A stretch of 62,756 bases of DNA from Nocardia aobensis NBRC 100429. GTDB taxonomy: Bacteria; Actinomycetota; Actinomycetes; Mycobacteriales; Mycobacteriaceae. Shown one piece after another: positions 31,714-40,297 of the stretch; the first letter of the stretch is position 1, and each line of letters opens with the position of its first letter. Where the stretch lies: assembly GCF_000308375.1 (NCBI RefSeq), contig NZ_BAFQ01000293.1, positions 1 through 62,756 on the forward strand, read 5' to 3'. Both the position numbers and the translations under genes were made by a program. The notes below the pieces were generated by a model. The model was not told the origin of the DNA. It saw only the letters and a list, made by a program, of their open reading frames with translations, and searched no databases.

Positions 31714-32788
31714 CTCACCGGCCGAGGCCGAATTCCGGGAACGGTTGCGCCGCTGGCTGTCCGAGGTCGCCGGCGACTTCCCGACTTCCGGGGACGAATA
31801 CTGGGCCCGCCAAGGGGAGTGGCACCGCGCCCTGTACCAGGCGGGCTTCTTCGGGTCGTCGTGGCCGAAGGAGTTCGGCGGACACGATCTGCCGCCGGTC
31901 TACGACGTGATCGTCGACGAGGAACTGGCCCGCGCGGGCGCCCCGCCCCGGCCGAGTCTGGGCTATCTGATCCAGGGACTGGGCCGTCACGCCGGCAAGG
32001 ACCTGCAGCAGCGATTCCTGCCCGGCATGATCGACGGCACCGAACGCTGGTGCCAGGGCTTCAGCGAACCGGGCGCCGGATCGGATCTCGCCGCACTCAC
32101 CACCAGCGCCACCCTCGACGGCGACCACTACGTGATCCACGGCCACAAGATCTGGACCAGCTACTCCGATGTCGCGGACTGGTGTCTGCTACTGGCCCGC
32201 ACCGATCCGCAAGCGCCACGGCACAAAGGGATTTCGGCCTTCATCGTGTCGATGAAGCAGCCGGGTGTGCAGCAGCGGCCGCTGCGCATGATCAGTGGTA
32301 TCACCACCGAATTCGGTCAGGTCGGTTTCGACGGCGCCACCGTTCCCGCCGACCGGATGGTCGGCGCGCCGGGTGAAGGCTGGAAGCTGGCGATGACCGT
32401 GGTCGGTCACGAACGGGAACCGTCGACACTCGGCTATTCGGCCCGCTACGCCAAGACGGTGCGCGTGCTGGCCGACCGCGTCGACGGGCCGGTGCCCGAC
32501 GAATTGACCTGGGCGGCAGTGCAATCGGAGATGCTGCGGCTGCATGTGCGGCGGCGTCTGTCCGAACAGCTGGACGGCGTCTCGCACGGCCCCGACGGCT
32601 CACTCGACAAACTGCTCATGACCTGGGTGGATCAGGCCGTCGGCCACGCCGCGCTGACCGTCGCCGGCACCGACGACGCCGACATGTTCGGCACCTACCT
32701 CTACAGCCGCGCCCAGAGCGTCATGGGCGGCACCTCGCAGATTCAGAAGAACATCATCGCCGCCCGCATACTCGGATTGGGAGCCTGA
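31700..32788 (+). CDS. acyl-CoA dehydrogenase, larger subunit
   Basis: A 362-residue acyl-CoA dehydrogenase with the substrate/FAD motif CQGFSEPGAGSDLAAL, WTSYSDVADWCLLLART and a C-terminal SRAQSVMGGTSQIQKNIIAARILGLG. The position that is the catalytic Glu in medium-chain enzymes (usually EGTSEIQ) is Met here, so the base may lie elsewhere (a Glu in GHEREPS is a candidate) or the pair may share one site. Start GTG at 31700 overlaps the smaller subunit by 14 bp, supporting a heteromeric enzyme that desaturates the CoA-bound substrate. Confidence 0.92.
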   Translation: MDFRDSPAEAEFRERLRRWLSEVAGDFPTSGDEYWARQGEWHRALYQAGFFGSSWPKEFGGHDLPPVYDVIVDEELARAGAPPRPSLGYLIQGLGRHAGKDLQQRFLPGMIDGTERWCQGFSEPGAGSDLAALTTSATLDGDHYVIHGHKIWTSYSDVADWCLLLARTDPQAPRHKGISAFIVSMKQPGVQQRPLRMISGITTEFGQVGFDGATVPADRMVGAPGEGWKLAMTVVGHEREPSTLGYSARYAKTVRVLADRVDGPVPDELTWAAVQSEMLRLHVRRRLSEQLDGVSHGPDGSLDKLLMTWVDQAVGHAALTVAGTDDADMFGTYLYSRAQSVMGGTSQIQKNIIAARILGLGA

Positions 32789-32789
32789 C

Positions 32790-33569
32790 ATGTACGACCT
32801 GCCCGCCGAAGTCGACGTCCGGGCCGAGGGCCCGGTTCGCATCATCACCTTGAACCGTCCCGACGCGCTCAACGCGGTCGACGACGCGCTGCACACCGGG
32901 CTGGCCCGGCTGTGGCCCCGGCTCGGTGCGGATCGGGAGGCCCGCGTCGCGGTGCTCACCGGCGCCGGGCGCGCCTTCTCCGCCGGCGGCGACTTCGCAT
33001 ACCTCGGCGAACTGAGCCGCGACGCCGAGTTGCGTGCGAAAACCATTGCGCACGGTCGCGATATCGTGCTCGGGATGGCGCGATGCCGGGTTCCGGTCGT
33101 GGCCGCCGTGAACGGGCCCGCCGTCGGCTTGGGCTGCAGTCTGGTCGCCCTCAGCGATATCGTCTACATCGCCGAACAGGCCTATCTGGCCGATCCGCAC
33201 GTGCAGGTGGGCCTGGTGGCCGCCGACGGCGGCCCGCTGACCTGGCCGCTGCACACCAGCCTGCTGCTGGCCAAGGAGTACGCGCTGACCGGCGACCGGA
33301 TCCCGGCCGAGCGGGCGCGGGAGATGGGTTTGGTCAATCACGTGGTCGCCGATCCGGTCGCCGAGGCGCGCGCCTGCGCCGAGCGGATCCTCCGGTTGCC
33401 CAGGCAGGCAGTCGAATCCACCAAACGGATATTGAACCTGCACCTCGAGCGGGCGGTGCTGGCCACGCTCGACTTCGCGCTCACCGCCGAGGATCTGACC
33501 TTCCAATCGGAGGATCTGCGTACCAATCTGGCTCGGTTGTCGGCGCCGAAGAACGGCGCGAAGAGGTAG
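32790..33569 (+). CDS. enoyl-CoA hydratase/isomerase family protein
   Basis: A 259-residue crotonase-fold protein. The opening VRIITLNRPDALNAVDDAL, the first oxyanion loop GAGRAFSAGGDFAYLG and the second NGPAVGLGCSLVALSDI are intact. The usual catalytic Glu positions are atypical (LADPHVQVGLVAADGG where PEI-x-LG-x-x-PGGGG is common), so hydration is not certain; isomerase, lyase or hydrolase activity on a CoA thioester is possible. It lies one base after the dehydrogenase stop, in the same operon. Confidence 0.88.
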   Translation: MYDLPAEVDVRAEGPVRIITLNRPDALNAVDDALHTGLARLWPRLGADREARVAVLTGAGRAFSAGGDFAYLGELSRDAELRAKTIAHGRDIVLGMARCRVPVVAAVNGPAVGLGCSLVALSDIVYIAEQAYLADPHVQVGLVAADGGPLTWPLHTSLLLAKEYALTGDRIPAERAREMGLVNHVVADPVAEARACAERILRLPRQAVESTKRILNLHLERAVLATLDFALTAEDLTFQSEDLRTNLARLSAPKNGAKR

Positions 33570-33571
33570 CC

Positions 33572-34441
33572 GTGGCACAGGAGGGTGATTCGCAGTGGTA
33601 CCTGTTCCTTCCGCAGATCCGGCTCGATATGGCCGATATCGTGGCGCGGGCCCGCGCGGCCGAGACCGGCGGATTCGACGGTATCGCCTTCATCGATCAT
33701 CTGCGGGCGCCCGGCGCCGAACAGCAGCCGCTGTGGGAGGCGATGACGGTGGCCGCCTGGGTGGCCGCGCGCACCGAACGGTTGCGCATCGGTCACCTGG
33801 TGCTCTGTGATGCGCTGCGCCATCCCGCGATGCTGGCGAAACAGGCGGTGGCGCTGCAGGAGGCGAGCGGTGGCCGGTTCGAACTCGGGCTCGGTTCGGG
33901 GTCGGTGCCGAAGGAGCTGACCGATTTCGACATCGGCCACGAGGACGGCCCCGCCCGCCGGGCCCGGCTGGAACGCACACTGGCGCTGCTGCCGCGGTAT
34001 TGGGCGGGCGAGGGGGACCTCGCCCTGGCACCTATGCCGACCTCGCGGATCCCGATCGTGATCGGCGGGTCCGGTCCCGCCACCATGGCGCTGGTGCGTC
34101 GCTACGCGGACTGGTGGAACCTGCCGGCCAACCAGCTCGACCGGCTGCCGCGACTGCGGGCGGAGGCGGGGTCGGCGCGCGTGTCCACCCAGCAGTTGGT
34201 GGGTTTCGTAGGCCGCGGCGCCGATCCCGGCCAGGTGCGTGCGCTGAGCCTGCGCCGATTCGGTTATCTGGCAAGCGGATTGGTGTGCGGAAAGGCCGAG
34301 GAGCTGATCGCCCACTTCGCCGCTGCCGTCGAGCAGGGCGTCGAACGGTTCTACGTCTGGTTCACCGATTTCGCGAAACCGGAGACTCTCGCCGAATTCG
34401 GTGAGGCAGTCATCGGTGGCGTGCGGGGCGCCCGGCCGTAG
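33572..34441 (+). CDS. F420-type LLM-class oxidoreductase
   Basis: A 289-residue luciferase-like TIM-barrel protein: WYLFLPQIRLDMADIVARARAAETGGFDGIAFIDHLR, the cofactor-side TERLRIGHLVLCDALRHPAMLAKQAVALQEASGGRFELGLGSGS, and IPIVIGGSGPATMALVRRYADWWNLP. It is F420-dependent by family. Substrate unknown, probably a CoA ester or ketone of the same pathway. GTG at 33572 is two bases after the hydratase stop; it is the last gene of the operon. Its TAG lies in a terminator-like hairpin. Confidence 0.9.
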   Translation: MAQEGDSQWYLFLPQIRLDMADIVARARAAETGGFDGIAFIDHLRAPGAEQQPLWEAMTVAAWVAARTERLRIGHLVLCDALRHPAMLAKQAVALQEASGGRFELGLGSGSVPKELTDFDIGHEDGPARRARLERTLALLPRYWAGEGDLALAPMPTSRIPIVIGGSGPATMALVRRYADWWNLPANQLDRLPRLRAEAGSARVSTQQLVGFVGRGADPGQVRALSLRRFGYLASGLVCGKAEELIAHFAAAVEQGVERFYVWFTDFAKPETLAEFGEAVIGGVRGARP

Positions 34442-34458
34442 CGCCCGGAGGGCGCTAC
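34438..34458. terminator. hairpin holding the stop codons of two convergent genes
   Basis: GTAGCGCCC-gga-GGGCGCTAC, a perfect 9-bp stem with a 3-nt loop. The TAG of the LLM gene (34439-34441) and the TAG of the convergent SDR gene (34457-34455) both lie in its arms. With no T-run it would act as an actinobacterial-type bidirectional terminator. Confidence 0.65.
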
Positions 34459-35204
34459 CGTTGTGCCAGTAGCACTTCCGACTGCTGAACCGATCCGGTG
34501 ATGCCGCTCGCGTCCTGCCCGGCGAGCAGTACCGCGGCCTCCGCCATCGTTTCCGGTGGCTCGACCATCTCGGGGGGAATCCGCCGTCCGCCCCCGCCCG
34601 CCTGCCAACCCTCGGTGAGAACCACTCGCGAGGGGCACAGGCAGTTCACCGCGACATTGTCCGCACGCAGATCGGCCGCCAGCCCCAGATACATGCGTTC
34701 CACCGCGGCCTTGGATATCCAATAGGCGTTGGCGCCGCGATCGAGCATGCCGACACCAGTGGTCGTGATGGCGATCATCGAACCGCCACCACGGGCGCGC
34801 AGCAGCGGAATCGCGGCCCGGGTGACATGGAAGACGCCGGTGAGGTTGACGTCCAGGCAGCGCTGCCAGCGCGCGTCCGGGGTGGATTCGATCGGGCTCA
34901 GCGCGAGGACTCCGGCATTCGCGACGACGATGTCGATTCCGCCGAATGCGGAAATCGTTGCCGCCAGAGCAGTGTCGACCGATTCGGCGTCGGTGACGTC
35001 GCACGCCACCGGCAGGGCCCGGCCGCCGGATGCGGTGATGCGCTGCGCCACCGAGTGGATGGTTCCGGGTAACCGCCCTGGTTCCCGCGAGCGAGCGGCG
35101 ACGGCCACCTCGGCCCCCGCCGCCGCCAGACCGTGTGCGATCGCGGCGCCGATACCACGGCTGGCGCCCGCCACGAACGCGACTTTGCCCGTCAGAGCGG
35201 TCAT
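34455..35204 (-). CDS. short-chain dehydrogenase/reductase (SDR)
   Basis: A 249-residue classical SDR with the nucleotide site GKVAFVAGASRGIGAAIAHGL (TGxxxGIG-like), VVANAGVL (NAG motif), AITTTGVGML (Ser/Thr catalytic region) and the Tyr-x3-Lys YWISKAAVERM. It oxidises or reduces an alcohol/ketone with NAD(P). Its start overlaps the stop of the SDR gene upstream by 4 bp. The pair is divergent from an acyl-CoA ligase and shares operator B, so it belongs to the same pathway, for instance as a 3-hydroxyacyl-CoA or ring-alcohol dehydrogenase. Confidence 0.9.
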   Translation of the reverse strand: MTALTGKVAFVAGASRGIGAAIAHGLAAAGAEVAVAARSREPGRLPGTIHSVAQRITASGGRALPVACDVTDAESVDTALAATISAFGGIDIVVANAGVLALSPIESTPDARWQRCLDVNLTGVFHVTRAAIPLLRARGGGSMIAITTTGVGMLDRGANAYWISKAAVERMYLGLAADLRADNVAVNCLCPSRVVLTEGWQAGGGGRRIPPEMVEPPETMAEAAVLLAGQDASGITGSVQQSEVLLAQR

Positions 35205-35965
35205 TTGGGCGGAAAGCGCAGCGCGCCGTCGAGGCGGATGACCTCACCGTTGAGGTAATCGTTCTCCACGATGGACTGCACCAGTTGCGCGTATTCCGGG
35301 GACCGGCCCATCCGCTTGGGATGCGGAACCTGTTTGCCCCAATAGGTTTCCAGCTGATCGGCCGCCTTACCGTAGGCCGGGGTGTTGAACGTGCCGGGTG
35401 CGATGGTCACCACCCGGATACCCAGCGGCGACAGGTCGCGTGCGGCGACCAGGGTCATGCCGACCACGCCGCCCTTGGCCGCCGAATACGGCAACTGCCC
35501 GATCTGGCCCTCGTAGGCGGCGATCGAGGCGGTGTTGACGATGACACCGCGCCGGCCCTCCTCTTCCGGCTCCGACTGCGCGATCGCCGCGGCCGAGAGC
35601 CGCAGCACGTTGAACACGGCGGTGAGATAGAACTCGATCGTGGTGCGGAAGCCGTCCAGCGCGAGCGGGCTGCCGTCCTTGCCGACCAATCGGCCGCCGC
35701 TGGCCGGTCCGCCGTGCGCGTCCACCGAGATGCGCAGCGGGCCCAGCGATCGCGCCTCGGCGATCGCCGCCTGCACCGACTCCTCGCTGGTGGCATCGGT
35801 GTGCACATAGCGGATACCGAGTTCGGCGGCGAGCTCCTTGCCCTTGTCGTCGGCGACGTCGGCCACCACCACCCTGGCTCCCGCGGCGTGCAGCCGTCGC
35901 ACGGTCGCCTCGCCCAGTCCGCCGGTTCCGCCCACCACGATCGCGGAGCTACCGCTGATCTCCAT
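35201..35965 (-). CDS. short-chain dehydrogenase/reductase (type II HSD-like)
   Basis: A 254-residue SDR beginning MEISGSSAIVVGGTGGLGEATVRRLHAAG, with VVVADVADDKG, NTASIAAYEGQIGQLPYSAAKGGVVGMTLVAARDL (catalytic Ser, Tyr-x3-Lys) and an APGTFNTP loop. It most resembles 3-hydroxyacyl-CoA/17-beta-hydroxysteroid dehydrogenase type 10-like proteins that act in beta-oxidation. ATG at 35965 was chosen for its GAGAGGG ribosome site. It is the first of two SDR genes and lies 39 bp from operator B. Confidence 0.9.
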   Translation of the reverse strand: MEISGSSAIVVGGTGGLGEATVRRLHAAGARVVVADVADDKGKELAAELGIRYVHTDATSEESVQAAIAEARSLGPLRISVDAHGGPASGGRLVGKDGSPLALDGFRTTIEFYLTAVFNVLRLSAAAIAQSEPEEEGRRGVIVNTASIAAYEGQIGQLPYSAAKGGVVGMTLVAARDLSPLGIRVVTIAPGTFNTPAYGKAADQLETYWGKQVPHPKRMGRSPEYAQLVQSIVENDYLNGEVIRLDGALRFPPK

Positions 35966-36003
35966 GACACTGCCCTCTCTTGAAATCAACACTCTCTTAC
36001 TGA

Positions 36004-36018
36004 GAGAATAATGTTCTC
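36004..36018. promoter_or_regulatory. regulon operator, site B
   Basis: GAGAATAATGTTCTC, perfect GAGAA/TTCTC arms, ending directly at the ATG (36019) of the acyl-CoA ligase and 39 bp from the divergent SDR start. A repressor bound here would block the ligase promoter and probably affect the SDR promoter. Confidence 0.75.
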
Positions 36019-37455
36019 ATGAACATTAGCATGATCCTCGAGATGGCGGCCTCGGCCGGAAACCGGCCGGTGATCACCGTCGACGGCCGATCTCTCACGG
36101 CGGCGCAGCTGCTACGGCTGGCGCGCCGCGCGGCCGCGGACTTCGCCGACAGTTCGGCGGTGCTGTATCTGGGCGCGAACCACCTGGCCTATCCGGTGGC
36201 GCTGTTCGGCGCGGTCCTGGCCGCGGTGCCGTTCGTGCCGCTGAACTATCGACTCGGCGAACACCAGCTGTCGGCACTGCTGGCACGGCATCCGGGTGCG
36301 CGGGTGCTGCGCCCCGAGGATCTGGACGCCCTGGTGGAAATCGATGCGGCACAGCCCGATCCGGAACCGCAGCCGGCACCGTGGGACGGTGAGGCGGTGG
36401 CCGCGATCATCTACACCAGCGGCACCACCTCCGAACCCAAGGCGGCGCTGCTGCGGCACCGGCATCTGATGGCCTACCTGCTGAACACGATGGAATTCGG
36501 CGCGGCCGCGGAATCCGACGCCGCCCTGGTGTCGGTGCCGCCCTACCACATCGCCGGCCTCACCAACCTGCTGTCCAATCTCTACAGCGGCCGCCGGGTG
36601 GTGTATCTGCCCGCGTTCGACCCGCAGCGATGGCTGGACACTGTTCGGGCCGAACGGATCACGCACGCCATGCTGGTGCCGACCATGCTGGCCCGCATCG
36701 TCACCGCGGCCGACAATGCCGCCGCGGACACACCGACACTGGCGAGCCTGGCCTACGGCGGTTCGCGGATGCCGCGACCGGTACTGGAGCGGGCGCTGGC
36801 GATGTTCCCCGGCACCGGCTTCGTCAATGCCTACGGCCTCACCGAAACCGCCTCCTCGGTGGCGGTGCTCGGCCCGGAGGATCACCGCGCCGCGCAGGCC
36901 GCGACCGATCCCGCGATCCGCGAGCGGCTGGGCTCCGTCGGCCGGGCGCTGCCCGGCGTCGAATTCGACATCCGCAGCGCCGCGGGAGAATCGCTGCCCA
37001 TCGGGCAGACCGGCCTCGTGTTCGTGCGCGGCGAGCAGATCTCGGGGGAATACGGTGCGCGCACCGCGCTCGACGCGAACGGCTGGTTCGGCACCCGCGA
37101 TCTGGGCAGGCTGGACGGCGACGGCTATCTGTTCATCGAGGGCCGCGCCGACGACACGATCATTCGCGGCGGGGAGAACATCGCGCCGGCCGAAATCGAG
37201 GACGTGCTCCTGACCCATCCCGGGATCAGCGAGGCCGCGGTGATCGGGGTGGCCGACCCGGAATGGGGGCAGCGGCTGATCGCGGTCGTGGTGGGGGCCG
37301 GTGATCCCGAAGAGATCAAGCGGTGGGTGCGCGAGCGGATGCGGTCCTCGAAGACGCCCGACGCGATCGTGTTCCGCGCCGAACTGCCCAAGACCGAAAC
37401 CGGAAAACTGTTGCGCCGCAACCTCGTCGCCGAATTGGAGAGCTCCCATGCCTGA
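36019..37455 (+). CDS. acyl-CoA synthetase (AMP-forming)
   Basis: A 478-residue ANL-superfamily ligase with IIYTSGTTSEPKAALLRHRH (phosphate loop), YGLTETASSVAVLGPE, GWFGTRDLGRLDGDGYLFIEGRADDTIIRGGENIAPAEIE (hinge region) and the C-terminal PKTETGKLLRRNL (catalytic Lys). It makes a CoA ester of an unknown acid. It leads an operon with a thiolase and a MeaB-type GTPase (overlaps of 8 and 4 bp). Its ATG directly follows operator B, leaving no room for a leader; translation may be leaderless or nearly so. Confidence 0.93.
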   Translation: MNISMILEMAASAGNRPVITVDGRSLTAAQLLRLARRAAADFADSSAVLYLGANHLAYPVALFGAVLAAVPFVPLNYRLGEHQLSALLARHPGARVLRPEDLDALVEIDAAQPDPEPQPAPWDGEAVAAIIYTSGTTSEPKAALLRHRHLMAYLLNTMEFGAAAESDAALVSVPPYHIAGLTNLLSNLYSGRRVVYLPAFDPQRWLDTVRAERITHAMLVPTMLARIVTAADNAAADTPTLASLAYGGSRMPRPVLERALAMFPGTGFVNAYGLTETASSVAVLGPEDHRAAQAATDPAIRERLGSVGRALPGVEFDIRSAAGESLPIGQTGLVFVRGEQISGEYGARTALDANGWFGTRDLGRLDGDGYLFIEGRADDTIIRGGENIAPAEIEDVLLTHPGISEAAVIGVADPEWGQRLIAVVVGAGDPEEIKRWVRERMRSSKTPDAIVFRAELPKTETGKLLRRNLVAELESSHA

Positions 37456-38593
37456 AGCCGTCATCGTGTCCGCCGTGCGGACCCCCATCGGCACCGCGCG
37501 CAAGGGCACGCTGCGTGATACCAACGCCTTCGACCTCGCCCACCACGTGGTCGCGGCGGTCGCGCGCGATATCGACCCGGGCCGGGTGGACGACGTCGTC
37601 CTCGGCGAAGGCCGCTACGGCGGCGGGGTGCTGGCTCGCCACGCGGCGGTCACGGCGGGGCTCACCACGGTGCCGGGTCTGGCCGCCAACCGGCACTGCG
37701 CGGCGGGAATGGCCGCGGTGCAGAGCGCGGCGGCCGGAATCCGCGCGGGGATGGACGAACTCGTCATCGCGGGTGGTGTGAATTCCGATTCGACCGGGCC
37801 GCGGGTGCGGTTCCGGGTCGGTGCCGACGAATGGATCGACCCGTGGGTCTCGCCGTCGCATCCGAACCGCCCGGACGCGCCGAATCTGGACATGTCGATC
37901 ACCGTCGGCTGGAATACCGCCGTCAAGGCCGGAATTTCGCGCGCGGAGATGGACGCCTGGGCCTTGCGTTCGCACCGCAACGCGATCGCGGCCATCGACG
38001 AGGGCCGGTTCAAGGAGGAGATCGTCCCGATCGAAACGCCGCACGGCGAATTCTGCGTCGACGAACATCCGCGCCGCGATACCAGCCTGGAACGCCTCGC
38101 GGGACTGAAGGTGCTGCATCCGGAGATCGAGGGGTTCTCCGTCACCGCGGGTAACGCCTCCGGATCCAACGACGGCGCCGCCGCGCTGGCGATCGCCTCG
38201 GATCGGCTGGGCCTGCCGGTGCTGGGTGTCATCCGCTCGTGGGCGTCGGTGGGAGTGGACCCGGCCGACACCGGCCTGGCGCCGATCGAGGCGATCACCA
38301 AAGCGGTTGCGCGGGCGGGTATCTCACTGTCGGAGGTGAAGCTGATCGAAATCAACGAGGCCTTCGCCTCGGTTCCGCTGGCCGCGGTCAAGGCGCTGGA
38401 CCTGGATCCCGAGCGGGTGAACTACAGCGGCAGCGGCTGCTCGCTGGGGCATCCCGTGGCCGCCACCGGCGCGCGCATGATCGTCACCCTGGTCCACGAA
38501 TTGCGCCGTCGCGGTGGCGGATTCGGTATCGCGGCGCTGTGCGCCGGTGGCGGGATGGGATCGGCGACCGTGGTCGAGGTGCCCGCCCCGTGA
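37448..38593 (+). CDS. thiolase family acetyl-CoA acyltransferase
   Basis: A 381-residue thiolase. The acyl-enzyme Cys is C84 (ANRHCAAGMAAVQSAAAGI), with the GGVNSDSTGP region, INEAFASVPLAA, SGSGCSLGHPVAATGARM (His) and the C-terminal base ALCAGGGMG. Length and motifs are those of degradative thiolases that split a 3-ketoacyl-CoA. It overlaps the ligase by 8 bp. It provides the cleavage step for the CoA intermediates made by the dehydrogenases and hydratases of the island. Confidence 0.93.
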   Translation: MPEAVIVSAVRTPIGTARKGTLRDTNAFDLAHHVVAAVARDIDPGRVDDVVLGEGRYGGGVLARHAAVTAGLTTVPGLAANRHCAAGMAAVQSAAAGIRAGMDELVIAGGVNSDSTGPRVRFRVGADEWIDPWVSPSHPNRPDAPNLDMSITVGWNTAVKAGISRAEMDAWALRSHRNAIAAIDEGRFKEEIVPIETPHGEFCVDEHPRRDTSLERLAGLKVLHPEIEGFSVTAGNASGSNDGAAALAIASDRLGLPVLGVIRSWASVGVDPADTGLAPIEAITKAVARAGISLSEVKLIEINEAFASVPLAAVKALDLDPERVNYSGSGCSLGHPVAATGARMIVTLVHELRRRGGGFGIAALCAGGGMGSATVVEVPAP

Positions 38594-39501
38594 CCACCGC
38601 CGGGCGGGAGGCCAAGCGGCTGCTCACCGCCGCCCGGGACGGTTCCCTGCGAGCCACCGGGCGGCTGCTGAGCATGGTCGAGAACGGCAGCCGCGACGAG
38701 GTTCTCGCGCTGCTCGGCTCGGTCGCCACGCCTCGGGTCCTGGGCGTCACCGGGCCGCCGGGCGCCGGGAAGTCGACCACGGTGGCGGCACTGGTCGGCA
38801 CGTACCGGGCGCAGGGGGTACGAGTGGCCGTCCTGGCGGTGGATCCGTCCTCGCCCTACAGCGGCGGCGCCCTGCTCGGTGACCGCATCCGGATGTCGGC
38901 CCACGTCGGTGACCCCGGTGTGCTGATCCGCTCGGTGGCCACCCGTGGGCATATCGGCGGCCTGGCCGCCGTGGTGCCGGCCGCGATCCGGCTGCTCACC
39001 GACCTCGGCTACGACCGGATCGTGGTCGAGACGGTCGGGGTCGGGCAATCGGAGATCGAGGTCGCCGCGGTCGCCGATCCGACCGTGGTCATCCTGAATC
39101 CCGGTGCGGGAGATGCGATTCAAGCCGCCAAGGCGGGGCTGCTGGAGGTCGCCGACATCCTCGTGGTGAACAAGGCCGACCGGCCCGGCGCCGACCGGAC
39201 GGTGCGGGAACTGCGCGGTGAATCGTCGGCCCCCATCCTCACCCTCGTCGCCGAGAACGGCACCGGAATACCCGAACTGGCCCGGGCCATCGACGCGCAC
39301 CAGCGCGGCGACGACCCGGAACGCCGCATCGCCCGCGCCCGCGTGCAGATCCTGTCGCTGGTGCACACCCGAGTGCGAGCCCACCCGGATCTGGACCGCC
39401 TCGCCGCGGACGTCGCCGCAGGGACGGTGGATGCCTATACCGCCGCGGAACGGCTGGTGCCACGCTCCGCCGCCGTTCCGGCGCCGGCCATCCGGTGGTG
39501 A
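38590..39501 (+). CDS. meaB: MeaB/ArgK-family GTPase
   Basis: A 303-residue G3E-type GTPase with the P-loop GVTGPPGAGKSTT (residues 52-64), VDPSSPYSGGALLGDRIRM, VETVGVGQSE (Switch/Walker B) and the base-recognition motif NKADRP. MeaB proteins protect and repair adenosylcobalamin-dependent acyl-CoA mutases. None is encoded in this window, so the client enzyme must be elsewhere or further downstream. GTG at 38590 overlaps the thiolase stop by 4 bp. The pathway may therefore yield methylmalonyl-CoA or another mutase substrate. Confidence 0.9.
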   Translation: MTTAGREAKRLLTAARDGSLRATGRLLSMVENGSRDEVLALLGSVATPRVLGVTGPPGAGKSTTVAALVGTYRAQGVRVAVLAVDPSSPYSGGALLGDRIRMSAHVGDPGVLIRSVATRGHIGGLAAVVPAAIRLLTDLGYDRIVVETVGVGQSEIEVAAVADPTVVILNPGAGDAIQAAKAGLLEVADILVVNKADRPGADRTVRELRGESSAPILTLVAENGTGIPELARAIDAHQRGDDPERRIARARVQILSLVHTRVRAHPDLDRLAADVAAGTVDAYTAAERLVPRSAAVPAPAIRW

Positions 39502-39520
39502 GCGCGCGGGGGGTGGTCGC

Positions 39521-40195
39521 TCACCACTCGGGATCGCGGCGGTAGATCGCGCGATACTCCCGGGCGAAGCCGCGCCGCCCGAGCACCCGCCAGGCCAGGC
39601 GGGCCGCCGGCGGCATCTCCGCGAGAAGTTTGCGCCGCTGGGATTCGGACGCCGTGTGCATCATGAAGCCGAGAAAGACCAGTTGGCGGTTCCTCGGCAT
39701 CTGCGCGCGGCCGCGCTCGCCGAGAGCCCGCCACTCCGCGACGGTCATGACCTCCTCGACGACGGCCAGGACCTGGCGTTCCTCTTCGGCCAGGTGTTCG
39801 TCCAGGGCGGCGGCGAGCGTCCGCAGGGTTTCGGCGAGCCGATCACGCACCGAAGCCGATGCGGCCGTCGCGAATTCGTCCGCGTCACGCCGCGCGCGCC
39901 GAACCAGCTCCGCGATGCGCTCGTGCTGTTCCTCCATGCGCAGTATCGCGCCGGCATGCATCGGGGCGCGTTCGAGCAGCAGCGGCCACATCAGCTCGTC
40001 CTCGCCGGTGTGATGCTCGTGCAGTCCGGTGCACAACTCGTCCAGGAACGCCGCGAGCTGCCGGGCGCGCTCGACCTCGCCCGCATCGACCCGGGCGACG
40101 AGGCCGGGAAGCGCGCGGAAGTGACTGCGAAAGGCGTTGTGCACAACGAGCATGTCGAAGGTATCGGGGCGGGTGGGCGCAGCGGCGGTGGACAT
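39521..40195 (-). CDS. hemerythrin-like HHE-domain protein
   Basis: A 224-residue protein with a four-helix hemerythrin (HHE cation-binding) domain. The expected metal-binding His/Glu are visible: MLVVHNAFRSHFRALP, LHEHHTGEDELMWPLL, EEQHERIAEL and DEHLAEEERQVL. It likely binds a di-iron centre and senses or reacts with oxygen, NO or peroxide; the role is unknown. The C-terminal third is basic and helical. ATG at 40195 follows AGGAG. It is convergent with MeaB (19-bp gap) and divergent from the SARP gene. Confidence 0.88.
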   Translation of the reverse strand: MSTAAAPTRPDTFDMLVVHNAFRSHFRALPGLVARVDAGEVERARQLAAFLDELCTGLHEHHTGEDELMWPLLLERAPMHAGAILRMEEQHERIAELVRRARRDADEFATAASASVRDRLAETLRTLAAALDEHLAEEERQVLAVVEEVMTVAEWRALGERGRAQMPRNRQLVFLGFMMHTASESQRRKLLAEMPPAARLAWRVLGRRGFAREYRAIYRRDPEW

Positions 40196-40297
40196 GGCGG
40201 CTCCTGTCGGTGTCGAGAACTGCGACGAGGGTGACGCCGGCCGCTTGCAGCCGACTCGAGACGCACTTGGCGGCCGCCGTCCTAGACTTTGCGCATC

